NCBI GenBank assembly: GCA_036679405.1
Contig: JAVBVZ010000015.1
Coordinates: forward strand, 62,001 to 126,000
Direction: 5' to 3'
Source: JAEYKI01 sp036679405
GTDB lineage: Bacteria; Bacillota; Clostridia; Christensenellales; Christensenellaceae
Length of the DNA stretch: 64,000 nt
Shown here: in pieces, positions 14,253 through 22,364 of the stretch
Position numbering within the stretch: position 1 is the stretch's first letter
Layout: each line of letters starts with the position of its first letter
Program-made: the position numbers and the translations under genes
The notes under the pieces: generated by a model
The model's input: the letters and a program-made list of their open reading frames with translations, nothing else
Told to the model about the DNA's origin: nothing
Databases searched by the model: none

Positions 14253-15806
14253 ATGTCAATGTTTTGTTTTCAATGCGAACAGACAGCCGGTGGCAAAGGC
14301 TGCACGGTCAGCGGGGTCTGCGGTAAAAAACCCGAAACCGCAGCTTTGCAGGATAAACTGACCGGGAAGCTGGTCGGCCTGGCCCGCGCGGCCGAAGGGG
14401 GCGGGGCCACTGCCGAAACGGACAAGCTTGTCCTGGACGCTCTTTTTACCACCGTAACCAATGTCAATTTTGACGACCCGGTCATCGGCGCGCTTACGGA
14501 TAAGGTGGATGCGGCAAAAAAAGCTCTGGGCGGCAACGGAGACCTTGATGTTCAGGAAATCTGGGGCGCAGACGAAGATGTGCGCAGTTTGAAATCCCTC
14601 ATCCTTTTCGGCATGCGCGGCATGGCGGCTTACGCCCACCACGCCCTTGCGCTGGGCAGGCAGGACCCGGAGGTGAATGCCTTCTTTTACAAGGGCCTTA
14701 CCGCCATCGGAAGCGATCTTCCGGCGGACAAACTGCTTGACCTTGTTATAGAGCTCGGCCAGGTGAACCTGAAATGCATGGCTCTTTTGGACGAAGCCAA
14801 TACAGGCACCTACGGCACACCCGTTCCGACCCAGGTATCCACCGATATTGAAGCGGGCCCCTTTATTGTTATCAGCGGGCACGACCTTCTGGATTTAAAA
14901 CTGCTCCTTGAGCAAACCGAAGGCAAAGGCGTCAATATTTACACACATGGTGAAATGCTGCCCGCCCACGCATATCCGGAACTCAAAAAATACACCCATT
15001 TGAAAGGAAACTTCGGCACCGCGTGGCAAAACCAGCAAAAAGAGTTTGCAGACATCCCAGGCCCCGTCCTGTTCACCACCAATTGCATCATGCCTGTAAA
15101 ACCTTCTTACGCCGACCGCATTTTCACAACTTCGGTTGTCGCTTATCCCGGCATGGTTCATATTGGGGAGGATAAAGACTTCGGCCCGGTCATTCAAAAG
15201 GCTCTTTCACTGGGCGGTTATGCCAAAAAACATGAAATGAGCGGTATTAACGGCGGTCATACGCTGACCACCGGCTTTGGACACGGCACTGTTCTTTCGG
15301 TAGCGGATAAAGTGGTAGACGCCGTAAACGCAGGCGCTATTTCCCACTTCTTTCTGGTGGGCGGCTGCGACGGCGCGCGTCCCGGCCGCAACTATTATAC
15401 GGATTTTGTTCGCCAGTCTCCCAAAGACAGCGTCATCCTGACTCTGGCCTGCGGCAAATACCGCTTTAACGACCTTGACCTGGGCAATATAGGCGGCCTG
15501 CCCCGCATTATGGACATGGGACAATGCAACGATGCATACAGCGCCATTAAAGTTGCCCTCGCGCTTGCGGATGCCTTTAAATGCGGCGTGAACGAACTCC
15601 CGCTTTCCCTGGTGCTTTCCTGGTACGAGCAAAAGGCGGTTGTCATACTTCTTACGCTTCTGTCGCTGGGTATCAAAAACATATACCTTGGGCCTTCCTT
15701 GCCCGCATTTGTGTCGCCGAACGTTTTAAAGGTGCTGGTGGAAAAATGGAATGTAACGCCTATCTCCACGCCTGAAGAAGACCTGAAAAAAATACTGAAA
15801 AACTAA
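14253..15806 (+). CDS. hcp: Hybrid cluster protein (hydroxylamine/NO reductase)
   Basis: The 517-residue protein has the N-terminal cubane motif MFCFQCEQT, then GCTVSGVCGK. It also has the hybrid-cluster ligands in HGEMLPAH, FTTNCI, VGGCDGARPGRNYYTDF, LACGKYRFND and the SWYEQKAV segment with the Glu and Lys. All expected ligand groups are visible. Hcp reduces NO (and hydroxylamine in vitro) and protects anaerobes from nitrosative stress. It is preceded by AGGAGG and follows its ferredoxin partner. A plus-strand hairpin with a T run at 15911-15950 ends the unit. Confidence 0.96.
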   Translation: MSMFCFQCEQTAGGKGCTVSGVCGKKPETAALQDKLTGKLVGLARAAEGGGATAETDKLVLDALFTTVTNVNFDDPVIGALTDKVDAAKKALGGNGDLDVQEIWGADEDVRSLKSLILFGMRGMAAYAHHALALGRQDPEVNAFFYKGLTAIGSDLPADKLLDLVIELGQVNLKCMALLDEANTGTYGTPVPTQVSTDIEAGPFIVISGHDLLDLKLLLEQTEGKGVNIYTHGEMLPAHAYPELKKYTHLKGNFGTAWQNQQKEFADIPGPVLFTTNCIMPVKPSYADRIFTTSVVAYPGMVHIGEDKDFGPVIQKALSLGGYAKKHEMSGINGGHTLTTGFGHGTVLSVADKVVDAVNAGAISHFFLVGGCDGARPGRNYYTDFVRQSPKDSVILTLACGKYRFNDLDLGNIGGLPRIMDMGQCNDAYSAIKVALALADAFKCGVNELPLSLVLSWYEQKAVVILLTLLSLGIKNIYLGPSLPAFVSPNVLKVLVEKWNVTPISTPEEDLKKILKN

Positions 15807-15822
15807 CCGGCGCTATCCCCTC

Positions 15823-15901
15823 TTGCCTCTCCGGCACCCGGCAGCGGAGCTGCCGCACACCTTATGCAGCTCCCTTTTCGTGCGCCGCGCCGGGGAGGCA
15901 A
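15823..15901. repeat. Nested inverted-repeat element after hcp
   Basis: Outer arms of 13 bp (TTGCCTCTCCGGC, 15823-15835; GCCGGGGAGGCAA, 15889-15901) pair with one G-T wobble. Inside is a 7-bp hairpin (CGGCAGC-GGA-GCTGCCG, 15839-15855) followed by about 33 unpaired-looking bases. It is GC-rich compared with its surroundings and lies between a stop codon and the terminator, so it may be a mobile palindromic repeat or a structured 3' UTR RNA. Confidence 0.6.
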
Positions 15902-15910
15902 ATCATATAA

Positions 15911-15950
15911 ATGAACAGTCCTGAAAAAGGGATTGTTCATTTTTTATTTT
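15911..15950 (+). terminator. hcp terminator
   Basis: A stem of about 11 bp (ATGAACAGTCC with GGGATTGTTCAT, 15911-15940) around an A-rich loop is followed by TTTTTATTTT. Confidence 0.8.
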
Positions 15951-16098
15951 GATTCGAGCCGATCTATTCTAACAATTGGTTTATATTGCCACAATAATGT
16001 TTAACGGCTTCCCTATGGTTTTATTATAATTTCATAAAACTTCTCCGGAGCCTTGATAGGCCCGGAAACACAAATATAAATTCAGGAGGTATATCCCC

Positions 16099-16563
16099 AT
16101 GCTTAAAGAAGGAACAAAAGCCCCGTCTTTCACTCTGCCCGACGCTGCCGGCCACATGGTCTCTTTATCAGACTTTGCCGGAAAAACGGTGGTCCTGTAT
16201 TTTTACCCCAAAGACAACACCCCCGGCTGTACCCGTGAGGCGCAGGCTTTCCGGGACGCTTATGACGAATACCTGAAAAATAATATCGCGGTCATCGGCG
16301 TGAGCAAAGACTCTTCCGAATCTCATAGAAAATTCATAGAGAAAAACAACCTCCCTTTCATATTGCTTGCGGATACCGACCATAAGGTGCTGGAGGCGTA
16401 TGAAGCCTGGGGGGTAAAAACCATGTTTGGGAAAAAAGTCTTTGGCACACGCAGAACAACCTATGTGATCGATCAAAAAGGAATGATCAGCAAGGTTTAC
16501 GACAAAGTGAACCCGGACAACAATGCAACGCAGATACTTCAATACTTAAAAAACGCAGACTAA
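16099..16563 (+). CDS. bcp: Peroxiredoxin, Bcp/PrxQ type
   Basis: The 154-residue protein has the PrxQ core: GTKAPSFTLPDAAG, VLYFYPKDNTPGCTREA with the peroxidatic Cys near residue 45, and GVSKDSSESHRKF. The resolving cysteine found five residues later in E. coli Bcp is replaced by Gln, so this is a one-Cys type or uses another thiol. AGGAGGT precedes the ATG. It is followed after 32 bp by a nitroreductase gene and may be co-transcribed with it. Confidence 0.93.
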   Translation: MLKEGTKAPSFTLPDAAGHMVSLSDFAGKTVVLYFYPKDNTPGCTREAQAFRDAYDEYLKNNIAVIGVSKDSSESHRKFIEKNNLPFILLADTDHKVLEAYEAWGVKTMFGKKVFGTRRTTYVIDQKGMISKVYDKVNPDNNATQILQYLKNAD

Positions 16564-16595
16564 TCCGTCTGCACGAAACAGGAAAGGAATCCATC

Positions 16596-17207
16596 ATGCC
16601 TTCTTTCAACACAGAAATATTAAAAGCTGTCAAACAGCGGCGCTCCATATACCATCTTGGCAATCAGATTCCTTATACGGATGAGGAAATCACAGACCTT
16701 GTTGCGCACAGCATCAAATATGCGCCCACCCCTTTCAACTGCCAGAGCGCGCGGGTCGTCATTTTACTGAAAAAAGAACATGCCCTCTTTTGGGAACTTG
16801 TCAAAGATGTGTTCCGTCCTACCCTTCCACCCGAAAAAATGAAAGGCCTGGCCAGAAAAATAGACCAACAGTTCGCGCCCGGGTACGGTACCATTTTGTT
16901 TTTTGAAGACCGGGTCACGGTAGACCGGCTGCAGAGAAAAAACCCTCTGTACGAAGGCCGTTACAAATTATGGTCCAACCAGTCTTCCGGCATGCTGCAA
17001 TACAGCATTTGGATCTCTTTTAAAGCAAACGGCATGGGCGCCAGCCTTCAGCATTACCATCCGCCCATCGAAAAAAGGGTGCGCGAGCAATGGAACATTC
17101 CGGAAGAATGGGAATTTATGGCCCAGATGCCCTTCGGCAATATCACCGCCCCTCCGGATGAAAAAACGTTTCTTCCCATGGAAAAGCGGCTTTTGATATA
17201 CAAATGA
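16596..17207 (+). CDS. Nitroreductase-family flavoprotein
   Basis: The 203-residue protein has the nitroreductase opening (ILKAVKQRRSIYHL), a Cys/Asn segment (PTPFNCQSARVVIL) and a C-terminal FMN region (GASLQHYHPPIEKRVREQWNIPEEWEFMAQMPFG). The family binds FMN and reduces nitro compounds, quinones or other small acceptors with NAD(P)H. The subgroup is the YdgI/DrgA-like or oxidoreductase Nitroreductase 2 type; the substrate is unknown. AAAGGA precedes the ATG. Confidence 0.88.
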   Translation: MPSFNTEILKAVKQRRSIYHLGNQIPYTDEEITDLVAHSIKYAPTPFNCQSARVVILLKKEHALFWELVKDVFRPTLPPEKMKGLARKIDQQFAPGYGTILFFEDRVTVDRLQRKNPLYEGRYKLWSNQSSGMLQYSIWISFKANGMGASLQHYHPPIEKRVREQWNIPEEWEFMAQMPFGNITAPPDEKTFLPMEKRLLIYK

Positions 17208-17223
17208 TTTTAAAATGCAAAAC

Positions 17224-17263
17224 AAAAGACCGCAGAAGCTAACAAGGCTTCTGCGGTCTTTTT
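17224..17263. terminator. Bidirectional terminator
   Basis: A 16-bp stem (AAAAGACCGCAGAAGC/GCTTCTGCGGTCTTTT) with a 7-base loop separates the convergent nitroreductase and ABC importer units. Confidence 0.9.
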
Positions 17264-17269
17264 ATGATC

Positions 17270-18076
17270 TCAATTACCGCATTCTATACTGATTTCGTTA
17301 AACATCTTCAGCAGGTCGGGCACGGCGTACGCATCTTTTTGTTCGTCCGCCGCATCCATTACAATACCGCCCTTATGCATCATCATCATGCGGCTGCCGT
17401 ACTCCACGGCATACTTCAGATTATGCGTTACCATCAAAGTTGTGATCTTTTTTTCCCGTACGATCAGGTCGGTCAGTTCCATCACATTTTCAGAAGACAT
17501 CGGGTCCAGTGCGGCCGTGTGTTCATCCAGAATCAGAAGGTCTATGGGCGTCAGCGTAGAAATCAGAAGCGCCAGGGCCTGTCTCTGCCCGCCCGAAAGG
17601 CTTTTTACTTCCAGATCGGTCTTGTTCTCCAGCCCCAGTTTTAAAAGGGAAAGCTGCTCGCGGAAAAATTCTTTTTTCTTACGGTTTACGCCGGGCGTAA
17701 GTCCATACGGCATTCCCTTGTTGTAGGCCAGCGACATATTTTCAAGGATCGTAAGGTCCGGGCAGGTCCCTTTTGCCGGGTCCTGAAACACCCGGCCAAT
17801 GTGCTTTGCGCGCACATGCTCTTTCTGCGTGCCGATCTCGCTGCCCCGAAGAATGATGTTTCCGCTGTCAATGCCGATATTGCCGCACACAATATTGAGC
17901 AAAGTGGTCTTTCCCGAGCCGTTGCTGCCCACAATGGAAACAAATTCTCCCTTGCGGACACTCAGATTGAAGTCTGTAAACAAGACCACTTCGTTGACCG
18001 AACCCTTGTTGAACGTTTTATAAATATGCTCAAGCTGTACAAGCATATTGTTTTTAAGATTTTTATTCTCAACCAT
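17270..18076 (-). CDS. ABC importer ATPase (TrpZ-like)
   Basis: The 268-residue ATPase has the Walker A GSNGSGKTT, Q-loop FQDPAKGTCPDLTILENM, signature LSGGQRQAL, Walker B LLILDEHTAALD and the switch His in VTHN. The TCPDLTILEN segment is typical of ATPases paired with PF04392-type binding proteins. It overlaps the permease gene by 8 bp. Walker B has DEH where DEP is usual. The T-box leader upstream suggests tryptophan as substrate. Confidence 0.9.
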   Translation of the reverse strand: MVENKNLKNNMLVQLEHIYKTFNKGSVNEVVLFTDFNLSVRKGEFVSIVGSNGSGKTTLLNIVCGNIGIDSGNIILRGSEIGTQKEHVRAKHIGRVFQDPAKGTCPDLTILENMSLAYNKGMPYGLTPGVNRKKKEFFREQLSLLKLGLENKTDLEVKSLSGGQRQALALLISTLTPIDLLILDEHTAALDPMSSENVMELTDLIVREKKITTLMVTHNLKYAVEYGSRMMMMHKGGIVMDAADEQKDAYAVPDLLKMFNEISIECGN

Positions 18077-18968
18077 CCGCTGCCTGCCTGCCTTTCACAA
18101 AAAAACGGTTGGATACAAGCGCAACCACAAATATCCCCGCCATCAGGATCTTCATATAGTTGGTGGGCAGCCCCAGCTGCATGGCCACGACCAGGCAGGC
18201 TTTGTAGAAAACAGCACCCAGGACCACCATGATGGTCGGCCGCATAAATTTTACTTTTCTGAAAATTGCGAGCCCTATGATGACCGAAGCCAAACCCATT
18301 ACAACCATTCCAAGTCCGCTTGATATGTTGGCGGATTCGCTTTGCTGCGCCAAAATACTGCCCGCAAGAGCGGTGCATCCGTTTCCGATGGCCAGGCCTA
18401 AAATCTTCATGCGCCCGGGGTCAATGGCCAGGGAGGTCACAAACTGATGGTTGTTTCCCGCCGCCCGCAAAAGCAGCCCGGATTTGGTCTTCAAATACAT
18501 ATCCAGCAATATTTTTACCGCCGCCATCGCAACAAAGATCACAATCAAAACACGGTAATCAAAAGCGGCATCCGGAACCAGGAGCGCTATGCCGGACGTA
18601 AATATCGTCTTTTCATCATAAAAGGGCACAACCGCGCTTCCGTTTGTAATGACCAGATTGACGGACCAAAGCGCCGTCATCACCAGTATACCCGAAAGCA
18701 GGTTGGTGATCTTAAGTTTTACGTTTAAAAGGCCGGTGACCGAGCCGGCCAGCATGCCTGCCAAAAAGGCGAGCACACAGGCCAGCCACGGGTCCACGCC
18801 CGAAAGGATCAAAGAAGCGGTCACGCACGCGCCCAGCGGAAAAGTGCCGTCCACGGAAAGGTCGGGAAAATCCAGCACCTTATAGGTGATATAAACACCC
18901 ATCGCCATGATGCCGTACATCATTCCCTCTTCCAGCACATTCATCGTGAGTCCTAAAAAAACATCCAT
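18069..18968 (-). CDS. ABC importer permease (TrpY-like)
   Basis: The 299-residue membrane protein has about nine hydrophobic segments and the branched-chain-amino-acid-permease-like core (YITYKVLDFPDLSVDGTFPLGA, GLLNVKLKITNLLSGILVMTALWSV, RMKILGLAIGNGCTALAGSILAQQ). AAGGAGC precedes the ATG. It sits between the binding-protein and ATPase genes in a three-gene operon. Confidence 0.9.
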   Translation of the reverse strand: MDVFLGLTMNVLEEGMMYGIMAMGVYITYKVLDFPDLSVDGTFPLGACVTASLILSGVDPWLACVLAFLAGMLAGSVTGLLNVKLKITNLLSGILVMTALWSVNLVITNGSAVVPFYDEKTIFTSGIALLVPDAAFDYRVLIVIFVAMAAVKILLDMYLKTKSGLLLRAAGNNHQFVTSLAIDPGRMKILGLAIGNGCTALAGSILAQQSESANISSGLGMVVMGLASVIIGLAIFRKVKFMRPTIMVVLGAVFYKACLVVAMQLGLPTNYMKILMAGIFVVALVSNRFFVKGRQAADG

Positions 18969-19001
18969 GCTTCAAACCAGCTCCTTCGGTGGTATCCTGC
19001 G

Positions 19002-20081
19002 TTATTCGGCGCTCACTGCCTCAGCGTCGGTATAACCGTCCGGCAGCGTCAGCCCCAAACTGTCCAATACTTCCTGGTTATATACCGGGGTGGTATCTGA
19101 AATCAGCGCCACCGGAATATCCGAAGGGCTTTCTCCGCTTAAGATCCTTGCTGCAATTTTACCGGTTTCCACGCCCAGGCTTACGTAATCAATGCTTTCT
19201 GAAGCCAGGCACCCGTTCTTTACCTGTTCAACTTCCGAACCAAATACCGGTATGCCTGCTTTATCTGCCGCCTGCACAACCGAGGCCAAGTTGTCCACTA
19301 CATTGTTGTCCGTAAAATTATTGATGCAGTCAACGCCCTTGGAGACGACCGTCGTAGCCGCAGAGGCCACTTCGGATGCATTGGTCACGCCCACATCCAC
19401 AATTTCAAAGCCGTAGGTCGGCGCAAGTTCTTTAAATTTTTCAAGGTGGGAAACAGAGTTAGGTTCGCTGGTCGTATAAATAACCCCTATCTTGGTCGCA
19501 TCCGGCAAAAAGGCGCGAATCATCTGCATCTGCGCTTCCAAATTAAGTACGTCGGAGGTGCCTGTGCAATTGGTTTGCGTAGAATCAACCGATTCTACAA
19601 TGCCGGCCGCAACCGGGTCGGACACTGCCGAGAAAACTACCGGAATCCCTTCGCTCTTGGTTGCCGCATAAGCGGACATCGCCGCAGGCGTGGCAATCCC
19701 CATAATCATGGATTCTTTTTTTGAAACCATGTTTTTAGCAATCAGGTCGCTGTTGGCCATGTCGGCCTGCGCGTTCTGAAAATCGACCGTCAGATTTTCG
19801 CCTTCCACAAAGCCTTCGTCCGCAAGTCCCTGTATAAACCCTGTGTAGCAATTGTCCAAAGAAGGATGCGTCGCGTACTGGATCACGCCAATGGTAACCA
19901 TGTCGGCGCTCTCCTGAGACGCTTCGCTTGCTTCAGCCGAAGCGGTCTCGCTTGCCGTTTCGCTCGCGGCCCCGCTTTCCTCAGATGCCGTTTCCTGCGC
20001 ATCTGTTGCACACCCTGCCAGCGCAAACAGCATTGCCGCCGCCAAAATGACCGCCAATAACGTTTTTATTGATTTTTTCAT
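19002..20081 (-). CDS. ABC substrate-binding lipoprotein, PF04392 type (TrpX-like)
   Basis: The 359-residue lipoprotein has a signal with lipobox LAGC (Cys near residue 24), a Ser/Glu/Ala-rich linker to about residue 58 and a periplasmic-binding fold (VTIGVIQYATHPSLDNCYTGF, VFSAVSDPVAAGIV, IGVIYTTSEPNS, GIPVFGSEVEQVKNG). It matches the ABC_sub_bind family that in streptococci and clostridia forms the T-box-controlled TrpXYZ importer. GGAGG precedes the ATG. It is the first gene after the leader. Confidence 0.9.
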   Translation of the reverse strand: MKKSIKTLLAVILAAAMLFALAGCATDAQETASEESGAASETASETASAEASEASQESADMVTIGVIQYATHPSLDNCYTGFIQGLADEGFVEGENLTVDFQNAQADMANSDLIAKNMVSKKESMIMGIATPAAMSAYAATKSEGIPVVFSAVSDPVAAGIVESVDSTQTNCTGTSDVLNLEAQMQMIRAFLPDATKIGVIYTTSEPNSVSHLEKFKELAPTYGFEIVDVGVTNASEVASAATTVVSKGVDCINNFTDNNVVDNLASVVQAADKAGIPVFGSEVEQVKNGCLASESIDYVSLGVETGKIAARILSGESPSDIPVALISDTTPVYNQEVLDSLGLTLPDGYTDAEAVSAE

Positions 20082-20192
20082 GTCTTATTCCTCCAAATTT
20101 ATCAAAAATATCTTAAATCTCTTCTGCCTTTCGCCAATCCTCAATCATAAAAACCAACTCCTTTTTGTTCAAAAGCTGCCGGGCTTTCCATT

Positions 20193-20470
20193 AAAAAAGC
20201 CCTTGCCCCATCGTACCTGGGACAAGAGCCAAAACAAGCTTTTAAATGCATAAAAACATTCCTTTATCTCCATGTACCATCATACATGTTCACATTTTAC
20301 GGGTTGATCTCCCGTCAGCTGCTACTCCGGCGTACCGCCGCCGTTTCGTTCTGCCCTCATAAGTCCATTCAACAAGGCTGTGTTACCGCCCTTCCAGCAT
20401 CCGCGGCTCTCTATAAACACATGTCCCTGCCTACTATTCTTAATCACAGGTTTAACCGGTATTCAATTTA
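20193..20470 (-). ncRNA. T-box leader, tryptophan specifier (UGG)
   Basis: The minus-strand leader shows T-box Stem I landmarks: AGTA motif (20432-20435), AGAGAGCC (20405-20412), a GCTGGAAGG apical motif, and on the 3' side GAA-TGG-A with TGG at 20365-20367 as specifier codon (Trp). A stem (CTTGTCCCA/TGGGGCAAG, 20202-20226) followed by TTTTTT (20193-20198) is the terminator. The antiterminator bulge is less canonical: TGGTAC near 20270 is the only candidate. Confidence 0.8.
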
Positions 20471-20476
20471 AAAACT

Positions 20477-20505
20477 ATTATATGCGCCCGCTGTCTGTGT
20501 GTCAA
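20477..20505 (-). promoter_or_regulatory. Consensus promoter of the T-box transporter operon
   Basis: TTGACA (20500-20505) and TATAAT (20477-20482) are exactly 17 bp apart on the minus strand. The transcript would start just before the T-box leader, so control is by attenuation and not by promoter strength. Confidence 0.9.
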
Positions 20506-20543
20506 GAGTTTAATTTTTTATCCTGAACGGCAAACGGCCTTTT

Positions 20544-20579
20544 AAAAAACATAAAACAGGGCCGACGGCCCTGTTTTAT
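20544..20579 (-). terminator. Terminator of the ilv-leu operon
   Basis: A 13-bp stem (ATAAAACAGGGCC/GGCCCTGTTTTAT) with a 3-base loop is followed on the minus strand by GTTTTTT. It ends the operon after leuD. Confidence 0.85.
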
Positions 20580-20607
20580 AAATGACAAAAATTTATCTTC
20601 TTTTCAC

Positions 20608-21084
20608 TTATTTGCAGTCAATGGACTTCATCAGTCCTCCGGCGGAAATGATCTTTTGCAGAAATTCCGGGAATGCCGGAAATTCGGCCGTCATTCCTTT
20701 TGTAAGATTTACGATCTTTCCGTTGTCAAAATCGATCTCGATTTCATCTCCTTCGGCAATATCGCAGTCGCATTCCACTATAGGCAAGCCTATATTGATG
20801 GCATTGCGGTAAAAAATGCGCGCAAAGCTTTTTGCCACCACCGCGGCAACGCCCGACTCTTTAATGGCCAAAGGCGCATGCTCACGGGAAGAGCCGCAGC
20901 CGAAATTGGCGCCGCCTACCATGATGTCTCCTTTTTTGACCCGGGAAACAAATGTTTCGTCCAGATCTTCCATGCAGTGCGCGGCCAGTTCCTTCGGATC
21001 GGCGGTGTTCAGGTAGCGCGCGGGGATGATCACGTCGGTATCGACATTGTCGCCGTATTTGATTACATTGCCTTTCACTTTCAT
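20608..21084 (-). CDS. leuD: 3-isopropylmalate/citramalate dehydratase small subunit
   Basis: The 158-residue protein has the swivel-domain motifs DNVDTDVIIPARYL and GGANFGCGSSREHAP, typical of the short LeuD of Clostridia and archaea. GGAGG precedes the ATG. It is the last gene of the operon, 21 bp after leuC. With LeuC it isomerises 2- to 3-isopropylmalate and probably citramalate to 3-methylmalate, serving both leucine and isoleucine synthesis. Confidence 0.96.
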   Translation of the reverse strand: MKVKGNVIKYGDNVDTDVIIPARYLNTADPKELAAHCMEDLDETFVSRVKKGDIMVGGANFGCGSSREHAPLAIKESGVAAVVAKSFARIFYRNAINIGLPIVECDCDIAEGDEIEIDFDNGKIVNLTKGMTAEFPAFPEFLQKIISAGGLMKSIDCK

Positions 21085-21105
21085 ACTCTTATCCTCCTTC
21101 TCGCT

Positions 21106-22362
21106 CTAGTCCTGTGTCGGCGCAAGCTTGCCCGCCAGGGCGCTCGCAGCGGCTACCGCCGGACTGGCCAGGTATACTTCGCTCTCCGGGTGGCCCATAC
21201 GGCCTACAAAATTACGGTTGGTCGTCGCCACACAGCGTTCGCCCTTGGCCAGAATGCCCATGTGTCCGCCCAGGCAGGGGCCGCAGGTGGGGGTAGAGAC
21301 CGCACATCCCGCTTCCATAAAAATCTTCAAAAGCCCTTCTTCCATGGCGTCCATATATATTTTCTGCGTAGCCGGAATGATAATGGCACGAACGCCCTTC
21401 GCAACCTTTTTGCCGCGCATGATTTCGGCCGCGATCCTAAGGTCTTCCAGCCTTCCGTTGGTGCAAGAGCCGATCACCACCTGGTCGATTTTGACATCGC
21501 CGATTTCGTCAAACGTTTTGGTGTTTTCAGGCAGATGCGGGAAAGAAACCGTCTGCTTGACGGATCCCAGATCAATTTCATATACTTCGTCGTATTCCGC
21601 ACCCGGGTCGGCTTCATACACAACCGGCTTGCGGCCGCTGTGTTCCGCTATATACTGAAGCGTCGCATCGTCCACCGGGAATATCCCGTTTTTGCCGCCC
21701 GCTTCGATCGCCATGTTTGCAATGCACAGGCGGTCGCTCATGGAAAGGGTATGCACGCCTTCGCCGGTAAACTCCATAGATTTGTAAAGCGCACCATCCA
21801 CGCCGATCATACCAATGATGTGCAATATCACATCTTTTCCGGAAACCCATTTCCCAAGTTTTCCGGTCAGGTTGAACTTGATAGCGGAAGGAACTTTCAG
21901 CCATACTTTTCCCGTAGCCATGCCGGCCGCCATGTCCGTAGAGCCTACGCCCGTCGAAAATGCGCCCAGCGCACCATATGTGCAGGTATGGCTGTCCGCG
22001 CCGATCACAACATCGCCCGCAACCACCAACCCTTTTTCGGGAAGCAGCGCATGCTCAACGCCCATCTCGCCCACATCAAAAAAGTTTTTCACCTCATGTT
22101 TTGCTGCAAATTCACGGATCTGCTTGGACTGTTCAGCCGCTTTTATGTCTTTATTCGGCGTAAAATGATCCAGCACAAAGGTGACTTTTTCGGTATCATA
22201 TACGCAGCCGCAGCCGGCCTTTTCAAATTCGTTGATGGCGACCGGCGTGGTGATGTCATTGCCCAGCACCAAATCCAGGTCGGCCATGATGATCTCTCCG
22301 GCCCGAACACTCTGCTTACCGCAGTGTGCAGCCAGGATTTTTTGCGTCATCGTCATCGCCAT
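21106..22362 (-). CDS. leuC: 3-isopropylmalate/citramalate dehydratase large subunit
   Basis: The 418-residue aconitase-family protein has the cluster ligands in IGSCTNGR and TPTCGPCLGGH and the motif GADSHTCTYGALGAFSTGVGSTD. Its length fits the archaeal/clostridial LeuC2 type rather than the roughly 470-residue E. coli type. GGAGGAGA precedes the ATG, which is 2 bp from the cimA stop. Its pairing with cimA suggests a role in the citramalate route to isoleucine besides leucine. Confidence 0.96.
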   Translation of the reverse strand: MAMTMTQKILAAHCGKQSVRAGEIIMADLDLVLGNDITTPVAINEFEKAGCGCVYDTEKVTFVLDHFTPNKDIKAAEQSKQIREFAAKHEVKNFFDVGEMGVEHALLPEKGLVVAGDVVIGADSHTCTYGALGAFSTGVGSTDMAAGMATGKVWLKVPSAIKFNLTGKLGKWVSGKDVILHIIGMIGVDGALYKSMEFTGEGVHTLSMSDRLCIANMAIEAGGKNGIFPVDDATLQYIAEHSGRKPVVYEADPGAEYDEVYEIDLGSVKQTVSFPHLPENTKTFDEIGDVKIDQVVIGSCTNGRLEDLRIAAEIMRGKKVAKGVRAIIIPATQKIYMDAMEEGLLKIFMEAGCAVSTPTCGPCLGGHMGILAKGERCVATTNRNFVGRMGHPESEVYLASPAVAAASALAGKLAPTQD

Positions 22363-22364
22363 AT

